The notes beneath the pieces are model-generated. The model did not search any database and was not told the origin of the DNA. It saw nothing but the letters and a program-made list of their open reading frames with translations. The position numbers and the translations under genes were made by a program. This document shows, piece after piece, positions 36,565-43,940 of a stretch of 64,000 bases of DNA. The stretch lies in assembly GCF_014203665.1 (NCBI RefSeq), contig NZ_JACHJN010000012.1, forward strand, positions 186,001-250,000, read 5' to 3'. Positions within the stretch are counted from its first letter, which is position 1. Every line of letters begins with the position of its first letter. The DNA is from Saccharothrix tamanrassetensis (GTDB taxonomy: Bacteria > Actinomycetota > Actinomycetes > Mycobacteriales > Pseudonocardiaceae).

Positions 36565-38114
36565 ACCGCGAGGAACGGCGCACCGCCCGGTCCTACATCG
36601 CCGGACACGATGTGGGAGTGGCACAGGAACCGGTCCTGTCGGCGCGGCTGTCGCTGGACGACCCGGCGACCTGCGAGCGGTTGAGCGGGACGACCGCCCC
36701 CGGGGACCACCCCGCGATCCTCGGGTACTGCGCGATCGCTTCGCCGGACGACGTGAGCGCCGCGACGGCCGCGGCCCACGCAGCGGCCCGCCGATGGGCG
36801 GACACACCCACGACGACGAGGTTCGCGCTGGGAGGCCGGTTCTGCCGGCTGCTCGAGCGCCTGCGTGGGGAACTGGTGTCGCTGATGACCGCCGAGGGGT
36901 GCCCGGCGCGTATCGCGGACTGGCAGCTGGACTCGTTGCTCGGGTTGTTCGGCGACGAAGCTTGCCGGTGGTACCGCGGTCTGGTGGATCGTCAGTGGCG
37001 CCAGGGGGATCGCAGGCTGGTGCTGCGGTACAAGCCGGACGGGGTGCTCGCCGTGCATCCGCCGTCCAACGCCCCGGTCTTCAGCGCGACGACCGGCGCA
37101 CTGCACGGCTTGCTGGCGGGCAACGCGGTGGTCGTCCGGATTCCCCGGAAGTTCGCGCTGAGCACCGCGTTCCTCCTCCGCGACGTGCTGGTGCCGGCGA
37201 TGGAACAGGTGGGCGCCCCGCCCGGCGCGCTCAACTTCTTCGGGGCAGAAGCCGGACCGGTGTTGCAGGCATGGCTTGCCGATCCGCGGGTGGACGACAT
37301 CCTGTACTACGGCAGCAGTGAACGCGGACTGCGGTTCCAGCAGGCATGTCTGCGCCACGGCAAGAAAGCCGTGCTCGAACTGTCGGGCAACGACACCGTC
37401 GTGGTGTGGCACGACGCCCCCGTGGCGCCGGCCGCCGATGCGCTCGCGGAAGCGTTCCACGCATCCGGGCAGCTGTGCATCGCTCCCAACCGGGCCTTGG
37501 TGCACCCCCGGGTCGCCGACGAGATCGTCGAGGCGGTGCGGCAGCGGGCATCAGCCCTTCGCCCGGGGTATTCCGACGACGGAGTGACGGTGCTGACCCC
37601 AGTGCCGGCGGAGCGACATCTGGCCGAAGTGCGCGCCGCGGTGGCCGGCGGCGCGTCACTGGTGTGCGGCGGCAGGCGTTCGACGGTGTCGGGCGAGCCT
37701 CATCGCGACGGTGCGTTCCTGGAACCGACCGTGCTGCGAGTCGACGGCCTGGACGCCGCCGCGTCGCTGCCGATCACCCGGGAGGAGACTTTCTGCCCGG
37801 TACTCAGCGTCGTCGTCCCGGGTCGGCGCGACGACGACGCGCTGCTGTCCGACATGATCGCCTTCCTGAACGCCAACCCCTACGGTCTGCGCAACTCCCT
37901 GTGGACCGCCGATCCCGCCATCGCGGAGAGGTTCCTGGCCACTGTCCACAATGGTGCGATGTTGAAGGTGAACCAGCCGCACCTCGACTTCGTCCCACCG
38001 CTGCCCAGCCACGGCGGCACCGGGGTGTCGGGCGGTGTCTACGGCGAAGCCTCCTACCTGTTCCTCAAGACGGCGCACCTCCAGGCTGCGGTCGTCGCCG
38101 GCTTCCCCACCTGA
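36549..38114 (+). CDS. aldehyde dehydrogenase-superfamily enzyme (acyl reductase or aldehyde oxidiser)
   Basis: 521 residues from the ATG at 36549, overlapping accC. The catalytic Cys lies in SGQLCIAPNR and the general-base Glu in LELSGND; HPPSNAPVF and EETFCPVLSV are further ALDH landmarks. The N-terminal ~100 residues are longer than in common ALDHs. This family includes enzymes that oxidise aldehydes to acids and acyl-CoA reductases that run the other way. The sequence does not decide between them. Being fused into the carboxylase operon, it probably handles the acyl chain made by the locus, for example giving an aldehyde for later steps. Confidence 0.82.
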   Translation: MDDSVNREERRTARSYIAGHDVGVAQEPVLSARLSLDDPATCERLSGTTAPGDHPAILGYCAIASPDDVSAATAAAHAAARRWADTPTTTRFALGGRFCRLLERLRGELVSLMTAEGCPARIADWQLDSLLGLFGDEACRWYRGLVDRQWRQGDRRLVLRYKPDGVLAVHPPSNAPVFSATTGALHGLLAGNAVVVRIPRKFALSTAFLLRDVLVPAMEQVGAPPGALNFFGAEAGPVLQAWLADPRVDDILYYGSSERGLRFQQACLRHGKKAVLELSGNDTVVVWHDAPVAPAADALAEAFHASGQLCIAPNRALVHPRVADEIVEAVRQRASALRPGYSDDGVTVLTPVPAERHLAEVRAAVAGGASLVCGGRRSTVSGEPHRDGAFLEPTVLRVDGLDAAASLPITREETFCPVLSVVVPGRRDDDALLSDMIAFLNANPYGLRNSLWTADPAIAERFLATVHNGAMLKVNQPHLDFVPPLPSHGGTGVSGGVYGEASYLFLKTAHLQAAVVAGFPT

Positions 38115-38121
38115 CACGCAG

Positions 38122-38152
38122 TCCCGCCGCGGGCCGGTCGGTGTCGGCGGGA
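38122..38152. terminator. hairpin between convergent genes
   Basis: Perfect 8-bp arms (38122-38129 with 38145-38152) with a 15-nt loop lie between the convergent ALDH and LuxR-type genes. This fits a bidirectional terminator, though the loop is long. Confidence 0.5.
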
Positions 38153-38159
38153 GTGGCCG

Positions 38160-38828
38160 TCACGCCACCGAGATGAGGCCGTGCTGGAGGGCGACGAGCA
38201 CGGCGGTGGTCCGATCGCCGACGTCGAGCTTGGCGAACAGCGAACTCAGGTGGTTCTTCACCGTCTTCTCGGCCAGACCCAGGGTCCGGGAGATCTGCCG
38301 GTTGGACTGGCCGATGCCCAGCAGTTGGAGGACCTGCCGTTCGCGGCGGGTGAGGAAGTCGAACCGGCGGTGGGCGGTGCCCGGTCGCCCCACCGCGGGC
38401 CGCCCGGTGACCGGCGCGTCGCCGGCACCCGCTCGGGGTCCGGGGATCGCCTGTCCCGCTGCGCCTTTCCGCTCCCTCATCGCGACGACCGCCAGTTCCA
38501 CGCCGCGCTGGTACAGCACCCCGGCCCGGTGCATCGTCGTGCTGGCGTCGTCCAGGGACGCTTCGGTGTGCTCGAAGACCGCCTCGACGAGCCTCGGCGG
38601 CACCGCTCCGGCGTCAGCGGCGTCGCCGACCCAGCACAGGCACGACGACAGCTCCTCCGCGCTCCACCGGCGCACGCGGGCCTGGCGGATCAGCACGCGG
38701 GCCAATTCGCCTCTGGTCAGACCGGCCGCCTCCAACCAGCGGCCGAATACGCGGCTCGAAGTCGTCGGACCCGATTGTCGGAACGCCGGGGGCGAGCCGG
38801 GAAAAGCACCGGAGTGGGCGCCGTCCAT
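38160..38828 (-). CDS. LuxR-type transcriptional regulator without a receiver domain
   Basis: 222 residues from the ATG at 38828 (GGAG 9 bases upstream); an ATG at 38846 is an alternative. The open frame runs much further upstream but there it is antisense to the MaoC gene and not protein-like. The C-terminal 65 residues form a LuxR/GerE helix-turn-helix (LTRRERQVLQLLGIGQSNRQISRTLGLAEKTVKNHLSSLFAKL). The N-terminal part is helical and acidic/basic, with no ATP-binding or receiver motif. It is probably the pathway-specific regulator of the surrounding locus, together with the gene at 40232. It is divergent from the MaoC gene. Confidence 0.82.
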   Translation of the reverse strand: MDGAHSGAFPGSPPAFRQSGPTTSSRVFGRWLEAAGLTRGELARVLIRQARVRRWSAEELSSCLCWVGDAADAGAVPPRLVEAVFEHTEASLDDASTTMHRAGVLYQRGVELAVVAMRERKGAAGQAIPGPRAGAGDAPVTGRPAVGRPGTAHRRFDFLTRRERQVLQLLGIGQSNRQISRTLGLAEKTVKNHLSSLFAKLDVGDRTTAVLVALQHGLISVA

Positions 38829-38970
38829 GGAGGTTACTCCAATCATGAACCCGGCGTACTCTGCTGGTTTCCCACTGTAGCACCGGGGGGTGGGCTGTGA
38901 AAGGATGTGGTAATAACCTCCGGAGTCGGGCGGGAACCCGTTGCGGTGGCCGCCCGGGAATGGGTGTGAC
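38829..38970. promoter_or_regulatory. divergent promoter region with paired GGAGGTTA/TAACCTCC elements
   Basis: The 142-base gap between the LuxR-type and MaoC genes holds GGAGGTTA at 38829-38836 and its reverse complement TAACCTCC at 38914-38921. They could be half-sites for autoregulation, but the first overlaps the LuxR start region, so chance or ribosome-binding function is possible. Confidence 0.35.
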
Positions 38971-39396
38971 ATGTCTTCCGCCGACTGGGCGCCGACGCCG
39001 ATCCCGCGCACGTCCACCGGATTCCGGAGAATTTCGGTTGATGACGTCGCCGCGTTCGCCGATCTCACCGGTGATCGGAACCCGGTGCACGCCGGGTCGC
39101 ACGGGGTGGTGCACGGTCTGCTGGGGATGGGTGTCGGCGTCGGTCTGCTGGTGGCGGCCGGAATGCTCACCGAGGACGAAGTCGCACTCCTCGCGGTCGA
39201 AGAATGGCGTTTCCACAAGCCCCTCCTCGTCGGTGAAGAGGTGCGGGCACGCATGGAGGTGCTCGACAGCCGACCGGGTCGGACCCGGCCCGGAACCGCT
39301 CTGGTCAGGCGGCGCGTCGAATTGTGCGACCGTGCCGGCGAAGTGGTCCAGTCCGGGCAGTTGGTCTTCTTCGCACGCCGTTCCACCGGGAGGTGA
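38971..39396 (+). CDS. MaoC-like (R)-specific enoyl hydratase, hotdog fold
   Basis: 141 residues from the ATG at 38971. The hydratase-2 signature is intact: FADLTGDRNPVHAG, with the catalytic Asp and His five residues apart, at about 28-41. The rest fits a single hotdog domain (HKPLLVGEEVRARMEVLDSRPGRT). Such enzymes hydrate or dehydrate 3-hydroxyacyl thioesters. Here it can supply the dehydration step that the decayed DH region of the ketosynthase protein cannot perform. It is divergent from the LuxR-type gene and followed by a truncated oxidoreductase on the other strand. Confidence 0.85.
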   Translation: MSSADWAPTPIPRTSTGFRRISVDDVAAFADLTGDRNPVHAGSHGVVHGLLGMGVGVGLLVAAGMLTEDEVALLAVEEWRFHKPLLVGEEVRARMEVLDSRPGRTRPGTALVRRRVELCDRAGEVVQSGQLVFFARRSTGR

Positions 39397-39435
39397 GGAA
39401 GTGGCCCGGCCGGCGTGCCGCGCGCCCTCCGCCCG

Positions 39436-39801
39436 TCATCGCCGCTTCCCAGACGACCTGCAGCGGGGCAGCGATGACCGGACCGGTGACGACGGCCCGC
39501 GCCGGCGTCGGACAGGAAGCGCCTGGCCGCGGTGAAGCGGGCGTGGGCCAGCACGTCGTCGGGACGGGGGAGGGGCGCCACCGCGTTCCGGCACCAGCGT
39601 GCGCACTCCGACCTGCGCGAGCCGGAGGGCGGCGACGGAGCCACCGAAGCCGCTGCCCACGACGACGGCGCGGTAGGTCTCCTCACGGGCGGGGACGGTC
39701 GGTCCCCCGGTGGTGTAGGCGTGCGACGGTCGGGTGGGCGTCGCGGCCAGGTCGGTCTCATCGGGGCCGCCACGTCGCGACCTGCCCCCGACGTCACTCA
39801 T
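39436..39801 (-). pseudogene. truncated GMC/cholesterol-oxidase-like FAD oxidoreductase remnant
   Basis: The ATG at 39801 opens a frame whose residues 38-65 are an excellent FAD-binding start (YRAVVVGSGFGGSVAALRLA), as at the N-terminus of GMC and cholesterol-oxidase-like enzymes. Just after the ERG of that motif the frame becomes Pro/Arg-rich and ends at about 121 residues instead of the ~550 expected. A different frame stays open alongside, so a frameshift followed by deletion is likely. The convergent MaoC gene ends 40 bases beyond. No active-site region remains, so a functional product is unlikely. Confidence 0.6.
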
Positions 39802-39866
39802 GCATGCTCCTCTCGCCGCGGGCAGCACCTCGACCATCTGTGATGGCCGAACCCACGGCAATGGCC

Positions 39867-40007
39867 CGCACGGGCCGAACCGGAAAGCCCGGTACGCACG
39901 GGCTGAACCGGAGGAACCGGCTCGCACGGCGGAGATCCTTCGTGCCGTCCCGGCCGGCTTCGCTCGGACACCGCCCGAACGGCTTCGCTTGCGCACCGCC
40001 CGAACGG
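39867..40007. repeat. two pairs of short direct repeats
   Basis: Pair one: 17-base copies at 39867-39883 and 39895-39911 (CGCACGGGCYGAACCGG). Pair two: 27-base near-identical copies at 39956-39982 and 39981-40007 with a 25-base period. They lie in non-coding DNA beside a truncated gene and may mark past slippage or recombination. Confidence 0.65.
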
Positions 40008-40101
40008 TTCCACGTCCCGCCACCGGGCCGGCGAATGCCGTGCGACGAGTGGCGGACGAAGTCGCCACGAAACCGCGCGGTGGCGTCGTGCACCGGTGTG
40101 A

Positions 40102-40144
40102 ACAACCGCCGGTGGTGATCGGCACGGTTGTCACCGGCGGTTGT
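40102..40144. promoter_or_regulatory. perfect 13-bp inverted repeat with 17-nt spacer
   Basis: ACAACCGCCGGTG at 40102-40114 is exactly complementary to 40132-40144. It lies upstream of both the truncated oxidoreductase and the LuxR-type gene, so it is not placed as a terminator for either. It is a candidate operator or attenuator. Confidence 0.5.
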
Positions 40145-40176
40145 CCCGCCCACCGGAAAGCAGCCTGAATGGCCGA

Positions 40177-40205
40177 TATTGTCGTCGGCGGACGATCCCT
40201 AAATT
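40177..40205 (+). promoter_or_regulatory. possible promoter of the small LuxR-type gene
   Basis: In the most AT-rich part of the gap, TATTGT (40177-40182) and TAAATT (40200-40205) are 17 bases apart, about 27 bases before the GTG. This is a weak match to a vegetative -35/-10 pair. Confidence 0.35.
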
Positions 40206-40231
40206 AGTTTCTAGTCAGTGAGGACTCGTAA

Positions 40232-40615
40232 GTGGTGGTGAGCAGGCGGGAGTTGCCCTTGTACCACGAAGCTGCTCGAGGCGACGCGAGCGGAGCGTCG
40301 ACGATCGACGAGTTGATCCGCCTGGCCCGCGCCCAACAGGGTATCGCGCGGGAAATGCTCGACCGCATGGAGGCGATCAACCCGCGGAACGGCGCGGAGC
40401 CGTCCCCGGAAGGCGAAGCGCCGGTCGAGTGGAATCTGACGGACCGGGAAGAGCACGTCACCCGACTGCTGGTCGAGGGGCTGTCGAACAGGCAGATCGC
40501 GCGGTCCCTTGGAATCTCCGAACACACTGTTAAAAACCACTTGCACGCGGTTTTCTACAAGCTCGCGGTCAACGATCGCACGCAGGCGGTCATCAAGTTG
40601 ATGCGCGGGGCGTGA
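40232..40615 (+). CDS. small LuxR-type helix-turn-helix regulator
   Basis: 127 residues from the GTG at 40232; in-frame GTGs at 40235 and 40238 are equally possible. The C-terminal ~60 residues are a complete LuxR/GerE motif (LTDREEHVTRLLVEGLSNRQIARSLGISEHTVKNHLHAVFYKL). The N-terminal ~65 residues are mostly helical (IDELIRLARAQQGIAREMLDRMEAIN) with no receiver or ligand domain. It may work as a stand-alone DNA-binding protein or with the larger LuxR-type protein at 38160. It converges on the minus-strand redox operon, from which a terminator-like hairpin separates it. Confidence 0.8.
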   Translation: MVVSRRELPLYHEAARGDASGASTIDELIRLARAQQGIAREMLDRMEAINPRNGAEPSPEGEAPVEWNLTDREEHVTRLLVEGLSNRQIARSLGISEHTVKNHLHAVFYKLAVNDRTQAVIKLMRGA

Positions 40616-40736
40616 CCCCGGTGGCGCGCACCGCCGCCCTCCCGACCCGCTTCGCGAACCACTGCCTTACAAACCAGTCCGTACAGCCTCCTCCACCGGT
40701 GCGGTCCGAGCCGCGGTGCCGCTCGTACCGCCTGCC

Positions 40737-40759
40737 GGGTGGACGGATGTCGTCCACCC
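40737..40759. terminator. 9-bp hairpin between convergent transcription units
   Basis: GGGTGGACG (40737-40745) pairs exactly with 40751-40759 around a 5-nt loop. It lies between the small LuxR-type gene and the end of the minus-strand operon and fits a bidirectional terminator. The rest of 40616-40907 shows no gene. Confidence 0.65.
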
Positions 40760-40907
40760 CGCCGGCTGCTGCCGACCGGAGTCCTGACAGCCGCTGTCCC
40801 GAGTTTTCCGGCCCTTGGCCCGACTGCCAATGGACTCATCGCACTGGCCCGCTGGTGCCACAGGTGGAAACCGCGTGGGCCGTCGACCCCGGGAAGGTGG
40901 GAGCGGG

Positions 40908-41873
40908 TCAGCCGGTGAGGATCACCTTGCCGTGACGGCCTGGTCGGTGGACGTGGTCGAGTGCGGCGGCGACGTCGTCCAGGTCGTAGGTGGCCGCGAC
41001 GGGCGCCGCGAAGCCGGGTGCGCTCAGCAGGTCGATGGCGCGTTCCGCCAGTTCGGCACGGACTTCGGGGGACTGGCGGGAAAGGTGGTAGGGGAGCCAG
41101 AAGCCGCGGATGGTCAGGTCGGAGAACACCAGGGCGTGGGGCGTGACGCCGATCGTCCCGCCGTCGAGCATGCCGAGCACGACCGCCTGTCCGCCGCTGC
41201 GGAGGCAGCGCAGGGCCGTGCTGCCCGGTTCCCCGCCGACGGCGTCGAGCACGGCGTGCACGCCTTCTCCGCCGGTCACTTCGCGCACGCGACCGACCAC
41301 GTCGTCGGTGGCGGCGTTGACCACGGCGGACGCTCCGGCGCGGGTGAGGTCGTCGTGACGGTCGTCGCGGACGACGCAGACGCACCGGACGTCGTCGCGG
41401 CGCACCAGGTGGAGGACCATCCGGGACAGCGCGGAGCCTGCCGCGGTGATCAGCAGCCAGTCGCCGGCGCGCAACGCGAGTCGGCGGGTCAGCAGGAGCG
41501 CGGTGAGGGGGTTGACGGTGAGCTGGCAGGCCACGTGGTCCGGCAGCCGGTCGGGTACCGGGATGAGATCCGCTTCCGGCACCACCACGTACTCCTGCCA
41601 GGTTCCCTGCGCGGACACGGCCACGCGTTGCCCTACGGCGGGGCTTCCGGTCGTGGTCTCCTCGACGGTGCCGACGCCTTCGAAGCCCGGCACGGCGGGC
41701 AGGGCGGGCCGGCGGCCGTAACGTCCCTCGACGTACAGCTCGTCGGACGGGTTGACCGGGCGCGCCCGGACTCTCACCAGGACCTCTCCGGCGCCGGGCC
41801 GGGGGCGGGGCCGCCCGGTCAGGGCGACGACGCGGGACGCGGGCCCGTGGCGGGAGAAGACGACGCTGCGCAC
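40908..41873 (-). CDS. zinc-independent MDR oxidoreductase, Etr1/MECR-like enoyl reductase
   Basis: 321 residues from the GTG at 41873, three bases after the stop of the HisF-like gene, so translationally coupled. The N-terminal GroES-like domain (NPSDELYVEGRYGRRPALPAVPGFEGVGTV) lacks zinc ligands. The Rossmann part begins near QLTVNPLTALLL...LRAGDWLLITAAGSALSRMV, a pattern seen in 2-enoyl thioester reductases of the Etr1/MECR branch. Such enzymes reduce trans-2-enoyl-CoA or -ACP with NADPH. It could provide enoyl reduction in the locus. Quinone reductase activity is an alternative. It is the last gene of a four-gene operon. Confidence 0.83.
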   Translation of the reverse strand: MRSVVFSRHGPASRVVALTGRPRPRPGAGEVLVRVRARPVNPSDELYVEGRYGRRPALPAVPGFEGVGTVEETTTGSPAVGQRVAVSAQGTWQEYVVVPEADLIPVPDRLPDHVACQLTVNPLTALLLTRRLALRAGDWLLITAAGSALSRMVLHLVRRDDVRCVCVVRDDRHDDLTRAGASAVVNAATDDVVGRVREVTGGEGVHAVLDAVGGEPGSTALRCLRSGGQAVVLGMLDGGTIGVTPHALVFSDLTIRGFWLPYHLSRQSPEVRAELAERAIDLLSAPGFAAPVAATYDLDDVAAALDHVHRPGRHGKVILTG

Positions 41874-41876
41874 GGG

Positions 41877-42659
41877 TCACCGCCCGCCGGGCAACGGGCT
41901 GCGGCGGACGTCCTGGAGCGAGACCCTGCCGGAGTGCAGCATCCTGTTGGCCAGCACGTAGGAAGCGCCGCCCGCCGTGATGCCCAGGTGCAGGTCCTCG
42001 ATGCTCCGGCTGCCGCCGGAGGCGACCACGGGCAGCCCGGTGGCGTCGACCAGGGCGCGGGTGAGCGCGTGGTCGAAGCCGAGCCCGGTGCCCTCGCGGT
42101 CGGCGCAGTTGGCGATCACCATCCCGCAGCCGAGTTCGGCGAGCGTCCGCCCGAACGGGACGACGTCGATCCCGGTGGCCTCCTCGCCGCCGTCCACGTA
42201 GACCGTCCAGCCGTCGTGCCCGCCGTGCCCGTCGTGCCGGACCCTGGCGTTGACCGTGCCCACCACCCGGTCGCATCCGAAGCGCGCGGTGGCGGCCGAG
42301 ACGGTGTCCGGGTCGGTGACCACGCTCGTGCTGACCGACACCGCCGCGGCGCCGGCCTCCAGCAGCGTCCCGCAGGCTTCGACCGAGGGGATGCGGCCGT
42401 GGTGCAGCGACACCACGGCTTCGACGGACGGGGCCACGCCGGCGATGATCCGCACCGCTTCGTCGACCCGCTCCCAGGTGTCCATGAAGTCGAGCAGGAC
42501 CCGTCGCACGCCCGCTTCGGCGTAGCGCCTGACCAGCTCGACCGGGTTCCACGGGTCCTGTACGCCGGAGATGCCGGTGGCCTCCGTGGAACGCCCGACC
42601 GACACGTCGACGCACGGGATGAGCACGTCGATGAGCGTCGGGGAGTCGGTGCCGGACAT
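41877..42659 (-). CDS. HisF-like TIM-barrel protein with altered active site
   Basis: 260 residues from the ATG at 42659. The whole chain follows the HisF cyclase: IPCVDV near the N-terminus keeps the first catalytic Asp (D18), and VVASGGSRSIED keeps the C-terminal phosphate loop. At the second catalytic position the usual Asp (D130 of Thermotoga HisF, in AIDAK) is Asn137 (TVNARV). The first phosphate loop GGG is replaced by HHG (SLHHGRIPSVEA). No HisH glutaminase or other histidine gene is nearby. It is thus unlikely to be the histidine-pathway enzyme and probably acts on another substrate. It lies in the middle of the redox operon. Confidence 0.82.
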   Translation of the reverse strand: MSGTDSPTLIDVLIPCVDVSVGRSTEATGISGVQDPWNPVELVRRYAEAGVRRVLLDFMDTWERVDEAVRIIAGVAPSVEAVVSLHHGRIPSVEACGTLLEAGAAAVSVSTSVVTDPDTVSAATARFGCDRVVGTVNARVRHDGHGGHDGWTVYVDGGEEATGIDVVPFGRTLAELGCGMVIANCADREGTGLGFDHALTRALVDATGLPVVASGGSRSIEDLHLGITAGGASYVLANRMLHSGRVSLQDVRRSPLPGGR

Positions 42660-42677
42660 GAGGTCCTCCCTAGTGGG

Positions 42678-43916
42678 TCAGGGTGTGGGCAGTAGCCGCA
42701 GACGGGTGCTGTCCGGTGCGATCCGGCGGGCCACGTCGACTCCCGAGGCGATCGCGCTCTCCTGGTCACCCGGTCCGGTGGTGTAGTGGCCGGCGAAGTG
42801 CAGGCCGTCGTGTCCTTGCAGCGCTGCCAGCGCCTGTCTCGCGCCGATCGCGTCGGTCGTGGGTGACAGGGCCTGGAAGGTGCTCGTCGCCAGGACCCGG
42901 CGCGGAGGTGCGGAGCGGTGGGTGATCTGGCTCTTGAACACGTCGACGCCGTAGGAGGGTCCGTACCAGTAGCTGGCCTCCGCCCAGCCGTCGTGGCTGA
43001 CCAGGTTCTGGGTGGACCACAGGGAGCGGTCGTGCGGCACGTAGGCGGGGTCCAGGTGCAGGGCGTAGCGCAGCGGCCGGTAGGTGAACCGGCGCAACAC
43101 GTGCAGCGGCGTGCCGGGGCCGGTCATCGACGGGGGCAGCAGGCGCAGCGCGGTCGGCGCCGGTACGGCCAGCACCAGCTGCTCCACCGCACAGCGGCGG
43201 CCGGTGGTGTCGATGAGCAGGTACCCGTCGTCGGTGCGTTCGACGCGGTCGACCTCCGCCCCGGTGCGGATCTCGGCGGTCGTGAGCTGCGCGGCCAGCG
43301 CCCAGGCGAGGCTTTCCATGCCGCTGCGCAGAATGCGCGCCCGCGGCACCGTGTCGTCCGCGACACCCAGCAGATCGGTCAGGACGACACGCGCCGACAG
43401 CGCGGGCACGTCCGCCACCGGGCACCCGAACAGACTGGCGGGCAGGGCGTACAGGACGTGGTCCCGCACCTCCGGAGGCAGGGAGAAGGGCTCCACCACC
43501 GCACCGAACGGGACGTGCCAGTCCGGTGGTTCCCCCACGCCTTCGAGGAATGACCGCACCGTTTCCCACGCCGGCCCGCGGCCCACGTGAACGGGTCGGT
43601 CGGGGTGGTTGCCCACCAGCAGCGGGAAGGCGTGCCCCGCTGCGGAGAACGTGTGGGAGGACGGGACGTCGGCCAGGTGCCGCTCATCGAGGCCGACGGC
43701 GGTCAGCAGGGCGGTGTGCAGCGAGGACTCGTCCGCCGCGACTTCCTGGGTGCCCAGGTCGAACACCCCGGCCACGCCGTCGACGCACCCCGTCGCGGAC
43801 CGCGCGTTCCCCCCGACCCGGGAACGGGCCTCCAGCACGGTCGCGGTGCACGTCCGGTCGAGCAGCCAGGCGGTGACCAGGCCGGCGATCCCGGCCCCGA
43901 CGATGCCGACGCGCAT
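42678..43916 (-). CDS. FAD-dependent protoporphyrinogen-oxidase/amine-oxidase-like enzyme
   Basis: 412 residues from the ATG at 43916. The dinucleotide-binding motif GIVGAGIAGLVTAWLLD starts at residue 4, and an Arg-Val-Gly-Gly-Asn motif (RSRVGGNARS) follows, as in NAD(P)-binding Rossmann flavoenzymes of the protoporphyrinogen oxidase/desaturase group. The C-terminus holds the FAD-contacting HFAGHYTTGPGDQESAIASGVDVARRI. Length fits soluble members that desaturate or dehydrogenate small molecules. No signal peptide or membrane anchor is seen. It sits between the TenA-like and HisF-like genes with short gaps (24 and 18 bases), so it belongs to the same operon. Substrate unknown. Confidence 0.83.
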   Translation of the reverse strand: MRVGIVGAGIAGLVTAWLLDRTCTATVLEARSRVGGNARSATGCVDGVAGVFDLGTQEVAADESSLHTALLTAVGLDERHLADVPSSHTFSAAGHAFPLLVGNHPDRPVHVGRGPAWETVRSFLEGVGEPPDWHVPFGAVVEPFSLPPEVRDHVLYALPASLFGCPVADVPALSARVVLTDLLGVADDTVPRARILRSGMESLAWALAAQLTTAEIRTGAEVDRVERTDDGYLLIDTTGRRCAVEQLVLAVPAPTALRLLPPSMTGPGTPLHVLRRFTYRPLRYALHLDPAYVPHDRSLWSTQNLVSHDGWAEASYWYGPSYGVDVFKSQITHRSAPPRRVLATSTFQALSPTTDAIGARQALAALQGHDGLHFAGHYTTGPGDQESAIASGVDVARRIAPDSTRLRLLPTP

Positions 43917-43940
43917 GGTGATCCCCTCCCGTCCACGTGG

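Larger units (their letters stand above)
39802..40231. other. 430-base gene-free stretch with repeats, inverted repeat and promoter
   Basis: No convincing gene. It holds two pairs of direct repeats (39867-39911 and 39956-40007), a perfect 13-bp inverted repeat (40102-40144) and a locally AT-rich promoter-like segment before the LuxR-type gene at 40232. Confidence 0.5.

Noticed and set aside
38829-39797. Upstream extension of the LuxR-type gene at 38160
   Set aside because: The frame is open but antisense to the MaoC gene; the translation has no family features and a good start exists at 38828.
40555-42615. Minus-strand open frame of about 686 codons over the MDR and HisF-like genes
   Set aside because: The product is Arg/Pro-rich with no domain; the recognisable enzymes lie in other frames of the same strand.
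41877-42659. Housekeeping hisF gene
   Set aside because: Catalytic Asp-to-Asn change, altered phosphate loop and absence of any other histidine gene nearby.
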